DNA from: CAIVSN01 sp043778375 | GTDB taxonomy: Bacteria; Patescibacteriota; Gracilibacteria; BD1-5; UBA2023 | NCBI GenBank assembly: GCA_043778375.1 | Contig: JAYWGH010000033.1 | Coordinates: 1-25,888, forward strand | Reading direction: 5' to 3' | DNA: 25,888 nt | Part shown: positions 1-7,764 of the stretch, piece by piece | Layout: every line of letters starts with the position of its first letter | Position numbering within the stretch: the first letter of the stretch is position 1 | The notes under the pieces: model-generated | What the model saw: only the letters and a program-made list of their open reading frames with translations | What the model was told of the DNA's origin: nothing | The model's database searches: none | Position numbers and translations under genes: made by a program

Positions 1-1881
1 TGACCACTAGATCCTGTAGGAGCGAACTCTCTAGACTTCAAAAATACTCCTTTTCCGTGCGATTTTCCTAAAAATATTCCGTGAAAAGACCCAGACCAAA
101 ATTTTTACTATAGAGTGAGTATCAACATTTATCACCTTCTCGATATGTTGGAATTCTTCTCGCCACTCACTTCTCGCAACTTCCTCTCAGAATGTCCAGA
201 GGTCTATGATCACTTTTACCAGGATCATCATCTCGTCGGCTCAGGTAACTTCTCCATACCCCTCAACCCAATTCTCCAGTCAGAAGAGGCGGGCGCCAAC
301 ATCGTCGCCCGGCAAAAGATCAACCTCCAATGTTTCGTGGGATTCTCCACCTCAGCCGCTTCGTCCGATATATCCGATTCGCCTGGTACTCTCTCATTTG
401 GTACCGCACAGCTCTTCACTTTCGAGTCACAGGAATTTGAGTCACTCGCACTCTCCTCCCTCCTCGATCACCACGAAGAGCTTTTATTTTACCTCAAGGG
501 CTACCTGCGCACAGTGCTCACTGGTAAAAATATCACGATCAATGTCCTCTCCGAGTCACCTCGTGGGTACTCTCTTGGATTTTCAGGTACATTTGCCTGA
601 GTCCTTGCTCACCTTCTCCACTACGTAAAACATGCAGGGAAGTCCCCACTCGCACATGGATTTATGAGTCAAGAGCGCTCTGAGATCGCTGAGATCGCTC
701 GTGTCATCGAGTCTATCCTCAAGGCTCCAGACAAAGAAGGTCAAATCTCCTATCAAACTCTCTATGCAGAGGCGGCACCAAGTGTGTTTATATTTCGCAA
801 GGGGCGCCCTCTCGAGACTCGCGAGCTCCGCAAGCTCTCAGGGATCGAGTACAATCTCCGGGACAATCTCGAGTATGGGATCATCTACTCAGGGATTCCT
901 CTCAAGATTCGTACTATCGAGCTCAAAGCCGGGCAGACTGAAGCTAAAAAATGACTCCTCTGGTGCTCAAAAGAACTCGGACTCAAGGTGAGTGGCAAAA
1001 ACTACACAGATTCTATGAAGACGGTACTTGCGCTCGAAAACGCCCATTTTCTCTCACGCCTCGATAGCCTCTTTGATCCAAATAATGAGCATGAGATCAG
1101 TGACTTCCTGAGATATGGCAATGAGCTCGCACACTCTTTTGAGAAACTCGATGGTAAATCTGAGTTCCTCGAGTATATGTGGAATACTCTGCGATCAAGA
1201 GAGCTCCTCGGGCGCTCAGATATAACGCTCATGCCCCTCCATAGTACCACCAAGGGTGGATCATATATTTGGTACGGCAAACGAGGAGTCGCTCGTAAAA
1301 ACCTCTACGAAGCACTCCTTGAGGTCAAAAAACGCTATCCTGAGCTCGGTATTGTATATGATGGCTCGATCGCGTGTCCAAAATTTCGCCCCGAGGTCGC
1401 GATCGTACAGGATAAACTCGTAGGGTACGCTGCCGAGACTCGCGAGCTTGAGGGATACCTTGTCGAGTCTCATGGAAGTAAAGAAATCGTCCAAGAATGC
1501 GATATGTCTGATCTCTCTCGCGGTAAACTCCTCGTTGATCAAATATCGCGCAAAATTTATATAGATGGAGAGCGAGTGACCTCCAAAGAGATATTCTCTC
1601 AGCAGCTCACGATCGATCTCCTTGATGAATACATATCAAGTGGTGAGGAGGCCTGCGAGATATCACCCCGTACACTCGGAGTATCGAGCTACACACAGAG
1701 CAAGAGCGAGATGATGTCCAAGATCCTCTCCCCGCTCATGCGTACGGTACACCGCAGACTCGGACGCAATCTGCGCATGTCGTGCACGGGATCCACTGTA
1801 GATTTTACGATCAAGTTTGATGAGGTCGACCTTGAGCTCTGTGTGGTGTCAAAGATTGGGAGTGGAAAGAAGAGGGGGTAA
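1..1881 (+). CDS. Hypothetical protein, 5' partial, weak GHMP-kinase-like motif
   Basis: Frame 1 is open from the first base to TAA at 1879-1881 (626 residues in the window) once the TGA codons at 82, 598 and 952 (and one at 1-3) are read as Gly; the start lies outside the window. A GTG at 115 could be an internal start, but the upstream codons look protein-like and no start signal precedes it. Around residues 187-196 the segment S-P-R-G-Y-S-L-G-F-S-G resembles the P-x(3)-G-L-G-S-S phosphate-binding loop of GHMP kinases (galactokinase and mevalonate kinase group). It follows a short strand, as in that fold. The remaining ~430 residues are soluble, charged and unrecognised. The GHMP assignment is an inference from one motif; the coding call is firm. 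A separate promoter follows at 1937. Confidence 0.75.
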
Positions 1882-1936
1882 GTTTGATGCTCAAGAAATA
1901 TCCCTATAGTTGCAAAGATATTTTACTAAACTACAA

Positions 1937-1964
1937 TTGACAGAGTATACCTCGTAGGTAAAGT
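1937..1964 (+). promoter_or_regulatory. Promoter with palindromic operator candidate
   Basis: A perfect -35 box TTGACA (1937-1942) is followed 16 nt later by TAAAGT (1959-1964). Between them lies the inverted repeat TACCT-CGT-AGGTA (1948-1960), which would put a bound dimeric regulator directly over the spacer and -10. The transcription start would fall near 1971, leaving a leader of about 26 nt before the ATG at 1998. The repeat has short arms, so the operator role is an inference. Confidence 0.5.
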
Positions 1965-1997
1965 ACACTTGCCTAACAAATATGAAAGGGGCAAAAA

Positions 1998-2483
1998 ATG
2001 GAAACAGCAGTAAACCAGAAATTGTCAGCCGTAAAACTTCAAGAGTACCTTGCTCAAGAGATCATGGCTCTCACTCTCACTCTCATGGATGGATTACCTA
2101 TTGGTAATCAGCAAACCATTGACGAGGTAGCAGTAGTACGGATGCCTCCTGATGGTGAAAGTAAAGTGATATACCTGAGTAGCAAGGAGCGACTGAATGT
2201 ACCAATAGATCATTTGAGTATGTTACTCTACCATTGGTACGAAAAAAATGAAAAGAAGTATGGTGAATTTGTGAGTCTAGCTGGTCAGCCAGGTGAAGAC
2301 TTCGATTTCTTTGTCTGTATCAAAATAGGGAACATCGAGTACTTTGTACTCGGCAACTACATAGGCGGTACTCTCGAAGACCTCGAAGGGAACTCTAACT
2401 GGAGCATCGCCAGGTCACAGTTTGTAGCACTCGCTGTAAGGCTGGTGCGAGAACTTACCTGAGTATGGAGCTTCTCATCTTAG
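1998..2483 (+). CDS. Hypothetical protein, first gene of CadD-like operon
   Basis: Predicted 161-residue soluble protein. The TGA at 2460 is read as Gly and the frame ends at TAG 2481-2483. It has no signal peptide or membrane segment. The first 45 residues look helical, followed by alternating strands and a central charged stretch (Y-E-K-N-E-K-K-Y). I do not recognise the family. It overlaps the start of the transporter gene by 19 bases, so the two are probably translationally coupled and the product may work with or regulate that transporter. Read with the standard code it would stop at 2462, just before the transporter ATG at 2465; the overlap appears only under code 25. A gene-like start ATG follows the promoter at 1937-1964. 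Confidence 0.75.
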
Positions 2484-3079
2484 GATTCGTCATGTGGTAC
2501 GCGACTGGGATTGATGATGCTCTCATTTTTGGGGGTATCCTCACTCAGGCTCACACTACAAAGATGCGTCTGTATGCATGCTTCGGGCTTTTATTCGCTT
2601 TCACTCTAATGTGTATTGTAGTAGTGTTCGCAGGAACACTCCTATCAAGCATATTTATGCTATCCCTCGTGTGGGGGATTACTGTTCGAGATATTGTAAC
2701 TGCAATTGCTATACTATTCGTTGCCTATCTCGGGTACGATGCATGGCAAGGTAGTGAAAATGTTTCGGAAGCTACAGAAAATACAAATAAAAATCTCGGT
2801 CGCCAAGCTTTTATGGGGTTTCTCCTTAACTGCAACGATGATATCGCGGTAAATACCGCAAATATTCTCGGGAGATCCGATATAGAAATCTGGCAATATG
2901 TAGGCGGTGTGACCCTCGGAATAATATCCATGGTCTGTATCACTTGGTATCTACAGAGTTTCTGGGGTCAGTTCGCTACTCGTTATGGTAAGGTCTTTGA
3001 CCGAATTCGTGCTTGTGGTATCTGGCTTGCAGCAGGACTCATTGGCTACCCGTGGATACTCAATATCCTCAGTAGATAG
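2465..3079 (+). CDS. CadD/LysE-superfamily-like cation transporter
   Basis: 204-residue polytopic membrane protein with about five hydrophobic segments (near residues 1-22, 36-62, 68-95, 145-168, 180-200) and a polar loop in the middle. Acidic motifs sit in both halves: T-G-I-D-D (14-18) and N-C-N-D-D near residue 122. This internal duplication, with paired acidic residues in the first and fourth segments, resembles cadmium-resistance protein CadD and the wider LysE-type exporters. A likely role is export of a divalent cation or small solute across the cytoplasmic membrane. There is no TGA in the gene. Its ATG lies inside the preceding gene and there is no clear Shine-Dalgarno sequence, so coupling is likely. 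A strong terminator follows. Substrate unknown; family call moderate. Confidence 0.7.
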   Translation: MELLILGFVMWYATGIDDALIFGGILTQAHTTKMRLYACFGLLFAFTLMCIVVVFAGTLLSSIFMLSLVWGITVRDIVTAIAILFVAYLGYDAWQGSENVSEATENTNKNLGRQAFMGFLLNCNDDIAVNTANILGRSDIEIWQYVGGVTLGIISMVCITWYLQSFWGQFATRYGKVFDRIRACGIWLAAGLIGYPWILNILSR

Positions 3080-3092
3080 TAGTCTTACTTGT

Positions 3093-3120
3093 AAAATAGC
3101 GGCCTGGGCCGCTATTTTTT
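3093..3120 (+). terminator. Rho-independent terminator
   Basis: A perfect 12-bp stem (3093-3104 with 3107-3118, core TAGCGGCC/GGCCGCTA) has a 2-base apex and continues into a run of T residues. It sits 13 bases after the stop of the CadD-like gene and ends that operon. Confidence 0.9.
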
Positions 3121-3183
3121 TATGTTCTGCACTACTGATATTATATCTATACAAGATTTTTATATTCCGTCACGCTCAATAGC

Positions 3184-3212
3184 TTGAAGCAGTAAAACTT
3201 ATAGGATACTAT
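3184..3212 (+). promoter_or_regulatory. Promoter of channel-like gene, possibly leaderless
   Basis: TTGAAG (3184-3189), a 17-nt spacer and TACTAT (3207-3212) form a reasonable housekeeping promoter. Only 6 nt separate the -10 box from the ATG at 3219, so transcription would begin at or next to the start codon, giving a leaderless mRNA. Confidence 0.5.
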
Positions 3213-3218
3213 TTAAAT

Positions 3219-4106
3219 ATGAATTCAACTGAAAACCTCCCAACTCTTGCGAGCATCAAACCGTTTATCCTCGGCGAAGATCTCGAAATAAAACGAGAAC
3301 TCCAAAAGGTAGATAGTTTTTTGCGTAAAGAAATCGAGTCCACGCCTGATAAATCAGAACGAAAGCTCGAAATACTCTTTTTTGCAATGGTAACAAAGCT
3401 CCGACTTTTTCATATCGAGACCCCTGAGATGGCACGATTGTTTGGAGTATTCCTCTCAGAGATGGATCGTCAAATAGAAAATATTTCTCATGAGTCTCTC
3501 GGAGCTGAAAATATTATGACTGGAATACGTAAAAAAGGATTAAAGCAAATCATCCTGAGTCAATGGGGAGCTATCAACAAAAGATTGAATATGCTTGAGA
3601 GTAAAATACACCTCAACCAGATGAAGGCGTTTCTCTATGTGTGTGAACAATATATTCATACACTCGAAACCTACTATAAAGACCTTAGTATGTCTACACG
3701 AGTACTTGAGCTCTACATTGTACGGATGGATATAAAAAGAAATCGCTACTTTTTTAATAGAGAATTCGGACTTTTTATTGGATTTAGTATCTTCAGATCT
3801 ATCTCAAATTATGGAACAAGCTTTGGACGACTCGCCGTCACTTGTAGTCTATCGGTGATATTCTTTGGGAGTATTTACTGGATGGCTGATTTCTTTGCTC
3901 CAGAAAATGTGCGAATGATCGCGAGTCTTACTGACTACTCGAGTTACTTTTTTAACTCACTCGTGACTATATCAGGACTTGGTATAGACGCGTCCCCACA
4001 GACAGCTCTCCAGCGTATAGCAATGGGGATAAATACTATCTACTGAATGATAGTATTTGGGATGCTTTTCAATGTGATCTCTACAAAGCTCTCAATGAAT
4101 AGCTAA
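3219..4106 (+). CDS. Ion-channel-like membrane protein
   Basis: 295 residues, reading TGA 4044 as Gly; the stop is TAA 4104-4106. Residues 1-180 are soluble and helical, with charged stretches likely to form coiled coils. Then come a hydrophobic segment near 205-225 (S-V-I-F-F-G-S-I-Y-W), a short loop near 245-258 (S-L-V-T-I-S-G-L-G-I-D) and a second hydrophobic segment near 268-288. This layout of outer helix, re-entrant pore loop and inner helix is that of two-TM channel domains (Ion_trans_2). The UGA-encoded Gly lies in the inner helix, where such channels often have a hinge glycine. The filter is atypical: the canonical T-x-G-Y-G-D is replaced by S-G-L-G-I-D. Standard-code reading would delete the inner helix. 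Selectivity unknown. The gene faces htpX with a 2-base gap. Confidence 0.7.
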
Positions 4107-4108
4107 AA

Positions 4109-5023
4109 CTACACCACATCCAACCGCGCTTCGAGCGCTTGTATCCTCTCTTCGAGAGGAGGGTGAGTTGAAAACCACTTAGAAACAGAGTAAGTAGAAA
4201 TCTGCAGAGCAGCAACTGAAGACTTCTGTGCATTTTCCTGAGTAAACTCGTCTTTGAGAGATGCGAGTTTTTTGAGGGCTGCTATCATCTGAGTTTTACC
4301 GACATACCGAGCACTCCCGAGATCGGCTCTATACTCACGATGTCGTGAAAATGCCATCACCACGATCATCGCTGCAAATCCGAGTGCAATCTCGAGAACT
4401 ATAGTAGCTACAAGAGTGATCCACCCTGCTTGACCTTCACTGCGGGCAAGGGCCGATCCTATGAGGTTTCCGAGAATACGTGCAACAAATATTACGATCG
4501 TATTGAGTACCCCCTGTAGAAGAGTCATCGTCACCATATCCCCATTAAGGATATGTGCCATTTCGTGTCCTATGACTCATTCAATTTCCGCTTGATTCAT
4601 CGTTTCGAGAAGACCACTCGATACTGCTACAAGTGACCTATTGCGAGTAGGTCCCGTCGCAAATGCATTTGGCTCAGGACTCTCATAAATACCTACCTCT
4701 GGGAGAGTTATCCCCCCCTGTTTTGCTATTCGGTCAACTGTCGCATATACAAGCTGCATTTTTGGAGACTCATTAAGGAGCATACTCGAGCTCACGAGAC
4801 GCACTCATTGTGACCACTTGGCAATCATTCGGGAGAATGCGAGAGACAGAAACGCTGACGCAAAACCGACTACCAGACTGTAGATCGCTACTGATGTATA
4901 GCCATTTGCAAGATTACCACTCAGACGAACCCCAGTTACCCGCTCAATTACAAAAACGAGTACAGAAATACTCACCATGAAGGCGATATTCGTCGCAATG
5001 AATATAAGAATACGCTTAAACAT
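4109..5023 (-). CDS. htpX: Membrane zinc metalloprotease HtpX
   Basis: 304 residues, close to the family's usual length. HtpX is an M48 peptidase that degrades misfolded membrane proteins with its active site on the cytoplasmic side. Two N-terminal membrane helices (about 5-27 and 40-63) precede the catalytic part. The zinc site is H153-E154-x-x-H157 followed by N-G-D-M-V-T-M-T, with the third ligand E230 in S-R-x-R-E-Y-R-A-D. Two more hydrophobic segments lie between (about 170-190 and 203-223). TGA codons at residues 73 and 149 are read as Gly; the second directly precedes V-I-G-H-E-M-A-H. Standard code would split the gene into three fragments, with the HExxH motif not contained in any ORF beginning at a start codon. 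It has its own promoter and ends TAG two bases from the convergent channel gene. Confidence 0.95.
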
Positions 5024-5059
5024 AAAATTTAATTAATGATTATCCGAACTGGACGAAGT

Positions 5060-5086
5060 ATTATAATCGACTCCTCAAAATTTCAA
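5060..5086 (-). promoter_or_regulatory. htpX promoter
   Basis: On the minus strand a TTGAAA (5086-5081) and a consensus TATAAT (5065-5060), separated by 15 nt, precede htpX by about 36 nt. The promoter starts right after the stop of the thioredoxin-like gene. The spacer is slightly short. Confidence 0.55.
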
Positions 5087-5090
5087 GCGA

Positions 5091-5432
5091 TTATGCGCCC
5101 GTTGAGCATCCTCCAGTTGAGCAAGTACCACAACTCCCACCTGTAGAGCATCCTCCAGATGACTCATTTGAGCCGAGTATAGAGACAAACATGCTATCAA
5201 GCTCTGCTTTTTCCGGGACGATCCCCTCAAATATCATATCTCGAAAATCGATCGAGGTCTCCTCGATACAAAGAGCTGGATTTTGGGTAATACCAAGTTC
5301 CATCTTGTATGCAGGATCATCGGTTGTTTCGAGACTGACGAGATCCGTGAGTCCCATCTCAGCGAGTGACGCGTTTACGAGATCCTGAAGTTTTGTGAGG
5401 TCTTGTCCCTCACCGACGAGTTTTATAAGCAT
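5091..5432 (-). CDS. Thioredoxin-fold protein with Cys-rich C-terminal tail
   Basis: 113 residues, no TGA, stop TAA. Residues 1-90 follow the small thioredoxin-like (Thioredoxin_3, glutaredoxin-like) pattern: M-L-I-K-L-V-G strand, helix, second strand, then G-I-T-Q-N-P-A-L-C with the cis-proline at P52, and a C-terminal helix. The CxxC expected after the first strand is absent (G-E-G-Q-D in its place). Instead the last ~20 residues are Gly/Ser/Thr-rich with four cysteines (95, 101, 104, 109), including C-G-T-C. This tail could carry the redox or metal-binding function. It lies between rplY and htpX with a 80-base gap to rplY containing a terminator; a TATACT -10 candidate is at 5457-5452. The fold call is an inference from the pattern. 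Confidence 0.75.
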   Translation of the reverse strand: MLIKLVGEGQDLTKLQDLVNASLAEMGLTDLVSLETTDDPAYKMELGITQNPALCIEETSIDFRDMIFEGIVPEKAELDSMFVSILGSNESSGGCSTGGSCGTCSTGGCSTGA

Positions 5433-5468
5433 AAGATAAAATTACCCGAGTAGTATACAGAAATCTGT

Positions 5469-5492
5469 AAAAAAAGAAGTCCGCAAGGACCT
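5469..5492 (-). terminator. Rho-independent terminator of L25 gene
   Basis: On the minus strand a stem AGGTCC/GGACTT (one G-T pair) with loop TTGC is followed by CTTTTTTT. It lies 20 bases after the rplY stop. Confidence 0.75.
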
Positions 5493-5512
5493 CATTTGAT
5501 GACTGTGAGAAA

Positions 5513-6160
5513 CTACTTTGCAGTAGCTTCTGGGGCTTTTTCAGCTGCCTTCTCGTCTTGTACTGTTGCCACATCAGCAATATCAGCAGTTTGAAGTTCA
5601 TCTGAGTATTCCTTTGGAGCCGCAGCACTGGCGATAGACTCGTTGGTTGGAGTAATAAACTCAAGTTTAGGATAGTTCGCGACTACGTCAGACACGTGTA
5701 TTGCGTCTCCAACTCGCACGAGGAGGGAGAGGTCTACCTCGATCTTATCGACAAGATCAGCAGGGAGCACCTTCACATCGATCATGTGGAGATTTTGGAT
5801 CACCTCAGCTCCTTCAACAACTGCCTGAGACTTCCCGATGAGCTCTACTGGGATTTCTACATGGATCTTTTCCTTGGCGCTGACTGCAAAGAAGTCTACA
5901 TGAAGGAAATCTCCTGATACTGGGTGCCTTTGTGTATCGTGAATTAAGACTGTAGTAGACTTGCCTGCCATTGAGAGCTCAACGAGATGAGTCCCTTTTG
6001 CCTTACGATAGAGTTTGAGGAATTCTGAGTTATCCACTGTAACATGCGTAGGCTCAACAGCATGACCGTAAACAACGGCGGGGATGCGCTTGCTTGCTCT
6101 GAGGTCGATCATTTTGACTTCCATATCTCGCACGAGAGACTGTAAGGTGAATTTTTCCAT
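5513..6160 (-). CDS. rplY: 50S ribosomal protein L25 (Ctc form)
   Basis: 215 residues, the longer two-domain TL5/CTC form that binds 5S rRNA in the 50S subunit. The N-terminal part (1-90) has R-A-S-K-R-I-P-A-V-V-Y-G-H, typical of the 5S-binding beta-barrel; it is followed by H-P-V-S-G-D-F-L-H-V-D-F, a signature of this family. The C-terminal domain covers about 98-185, and a low-complexity Ala/Glu/Lys tail ends the protein. There is no TGA codon among its glycines. It has a strong promoter directly upstream (TATAAT) and its own terminator, so it is probably monocistronic and well expressed. Confidence 0.93.
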   Translation of the reverse strand: MEKFTLQSLVRDMEVKMIDLRASKRIPAVVYGHAVEPTHVTVDNSEFLKLYRKAKGTHLVELSMAGKSTTVLIHDTQRHPVSGDFLHVDFFAVSAKEKIHVEIPVELIGKSQAVVEGAEVIQNLHMIDVKVLPADLVDKIEVDLSLLVRVGDAIHVSDVVANYPKLEFITPTNESIASAAAPKEYSDELQTADIADVATVQDEKAAEKAPEATAK

Positions 6161-6180
6161 AGTTTTTATTTAACGGGCAG

Positions 6181-6208
6181 ATTATATAAAAGAGTGCGCT
6201 TCTGGCAA
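6181..6208 (-). promoter_or_regulatory. Promoter of L25 gene
   Basis: On the minus strand TTGCCA (6208-6203), a 16-nt spacer and a perfect TATAAT (6186-6181) lie 20 nt before the rplY ATG. This is one of the best promoters in the window, consistent with a ribosomal protein gene. Confidence 0.75.
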
Positions 6209-6256
6209 ATCTTTATCACAGAATATACTCGAACATCCCGAGCACACGCTTTTGAT

Positions 6257-6284
6257 TTTGTAAAATCCAGCTTCTCCCTACTAT
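6257..6284 (+). promoter_or_regulatory. Candidate promoter of winged-helix regulator
   Basis: TTTGTA (6257-6262) and TACTAT (6279-6284) are separated by 16 nt; the ATG at 6309 follows 24 nt after the -10. It is divergent from the rplY promoter. The match is modest. Confidence 0.35.
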
Positions 6285-6308
6285 AAAGGCATCTCTGGCT
6301 GATCGCAC

Positions 6309-6956
6309 ATGTTCAAACTCAACCAACTCTTTGGATCCAAATCCCGCACCAAGCTCCTCGAGAAGTATTTTATCGAACATGCGACTGGCAACGGGAAGAC
6401 TGGATTTTTTATACGAGAGCTCTGCCGTGACCTCGGCGAGCAGATCAATGCAGTGCGCAGAGAGCTCATCAACCTCGAGTCTATCGGTCTCCTCAAGTCC
6501 CGTGATCAAGATAAAAAAAAGTATTACTACCTTGATAAAAACTGCATCATCTTTCGAGAGCTTCTCGATATTTTTATGAAGACCTACGATCCGATAGAGC
6601 CAATCGAGCAGTTTTTTAAGGGGCGCAAATCTGTCGGGCTCATTACCGTATCTGGTCGCATCCGAGACCTCCTATCAGAGCCCTCCAATCAAATCGTCGA
6701 CATATTTATCATCGGGGATGTCGATCGAATAGAGTTCAATAACTTTCTTGAGCGGGTATTTTTTGGTCGCAAGATCAAGTACGCCATCATGAGTGAAGTA
6801 GACTTTCTGGATCGACTGGAGTTTAACGACAAGCTCGTTCTCTCCATTCTTGGGCAAAAAAACACCCTCTTTATCCGGGATAAACTCGGAATTGAGGATA
6901 TAGTAAACGAGCGTATCGGAGGCAAGAAGGGAGAGAAAAAACTCCTCGGAGCCTAG
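6309..6956 (+). CDS. Winged-helix regulator with nucleotidyltransferase-like domain
   Basis: 215 residues, no TGA, stop TAG. The N-terminus L-N-Q-L-F-G-S-K-S-R-T-K-L-L and the following F-I-R-E-L-C-R-D-L-G ... A-V-R-R-E-L-I-N-L-E-S-I-G-L-L form a winged helix-turn-helix (about 1-75) with an ArsR/MarR-like wing (K-K-Y-Y-Y-L-D). The C-terminal part (about 100-200) resembles a degenerate nucleotidyltransferase domain: L-I-T-V-S-G near 107-112 and V-D-I-F-I-I-G-D near 131-138, as in CPR wHTH proteins of this type. A DNA-binding role is likely, target unknown. The ATG is the first start after an in-frame TAA at 6261. Its TAG overlaps the TAG of the convergent TIM-barrel gene within CTAG. Confidence 0.8.
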   Translation: MFKLNQLFGSKSRTKLLEKYFIEHATGNGKTGFFIRELCRDLGEQINAVRRELINLESIGLLKSRDQDKKKYYYLDKNCIIFRELLDIFMKTYDPIEPIEQFFKGRKSVGLITVSGRIRDLLSEPSNQIVDIFIIGDVDRIEFNNFLERVFFGRKIKYAIMSEVDFLDRLEFNDKLVLSILGQKNTLFIRDKLGIEDIVNERIGGKKGEKKLLGA

Positions 6957-7702
6957 CTGTAGTGTTTTTCCCAGAACTTTCGAGACTCGCCCATTCTCTT
7001 TATGACCATGGCATCGTCGCCTACCCCAAGAGACTTTGGCTCTACCTTGAGGGTGAATTTTCGCTTGTAGCCTCCTTCTTTGAGTCGTATGAGGAGTGTC
7101 TCGAGTGGCATCTCCCCCTTCCCTGGTATGAGGCCATCCTTAGCGGCGGTCTTATCAGAGAGCATCACATTTACGATCGAGTTCCCGAGGACTGTAAAGG
7201 TCTTGATGAGATCTACTCCACTCTCAGGATTTACATTTGAGATATGCAGAGTTGTCTCACCCGTGAGTTTTTTGATACTCGTGAGGGTTGCGTCCTTGTA
7301 CTCAGGGATAAAAAATAGAAAAGTTTTGGGCTCTACATTGATCACCGCAAACTGAATATGTGAGTATTTTTTCTTGAGAGCTGGCAGCGACTCACTAAAC
7401 CATGAGCCATCTCGGTCCATCCGGTGTGGAGGAAATACATTGATGAGGGTTACTCCGAGGCGCTCAGCGAGCAGTACAATAGACTCCAGTGTCTCACTAT
7501 CCATCTTGCGCTCATAGGCTGTAAGGGCCATAATCTCTACTCCTGTGAGCTTTTCAATGTGCTCAAGGTAGCTTGCGTCCTGTGTGTCGTACTCAGATCC
7601 TGAGAGTACAAGGTCAACTCCGTCGTATCCAGATTGGGCTACAAGCTCAAAAATTTTGTGGAGACCATATCCCCGAAAACAGCTCGTAGCAGCAAGTAAC
7701 AT
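6953..7702 (-). CDS. Xylose-isomerase-like TIM-barrel protein
   Basis: 249 residues, no TGA. The order of strands suits the AP-endonuclease-2/sugar isomerase TIM barrel: M-L-L-A-A-T-S-C-F at the start, Y-D-G-V-D-L-V-L, I-M-A-L-T-A, G-V-T-L-I-N-V-F-P-P-H, F-A-V-I-N-V-E-P, L-H-I-S-N-V-N-P, V-N-V-M-L-S-D and L-K-V-E-P. The P-G-K-G-E-M-P-L loop matches the family's G-x-G motif. Some metal ligands are replaced: the His of H-x-x-D is Met here. A sugar-phosphate isomerase/epimerase is likely, but activity is uncertain. It has a good promoter and is alone on its transcript. Its TAG overlaps the convergent regulator gene. Confidence 0.8.
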   Translation of the reverse strand: MLLAATSCFRGYGLHKIFELVAQSGYDGVDLVLSGSEYDTQDASYLEHIEKLTGVEIMALTAYERKMDSETLESIVLLAERLGVTLINVFPPHRMDRDGSWFSESLPALKKKYSHIQFAVINVEPKTFLFFIPEYKDATLTSIKKLTGETTLHISNVNPESGVDLIKTFTVLGNSIVNVMLSDKTAAKDGLIPGKGEMPLETLLIRLKEGGYKRKFTLKVEPKSLGVGDDAMVIKRMGESRKFWEKHYS

Positions 7703-7727
7703 AAAGTAATTTTAAGCGTATATGATC

Positions 7728-7756
7728 AGTATAGCGCTTGTGCCAGATATGGGCAA
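7728..7756 (-). promoter_or_regulatory. Promoter of TIM-barrel gene
   Basis: On the minus strand TTGCCC (7756-7751), an exact 17-nt spacer and TATACT (7733-7728) precede the ATG at 7702 by 25 nt. It lies just beyond the serS stop. Confidence 0.65.
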
Positions 7757-7764
7757 ATAAAAGA

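Noticed and set aside
1882..1997. Riboswitch upstream of the CadD-like operon
   Set aside because: The leader after the predicted start is only about 26 nt; the visible palindrome lies within the promoter and fits an operator better.
4109..5023. htpX as a pseudogene split by two stop codons
   Set aside because: Both interruptions are TGA on the same frame, one at a glycine next to H-E-M-A-H, and the same happens in many intact genes here. Recoding explains all of them.
6216..6509. Minus-strand ORF of 97 residues
   Set aside because: It overlaps the winged-helix regulator and the rplY promoter, and its apparent stop is TGA, which is not a stop here. It is a shadow frame.
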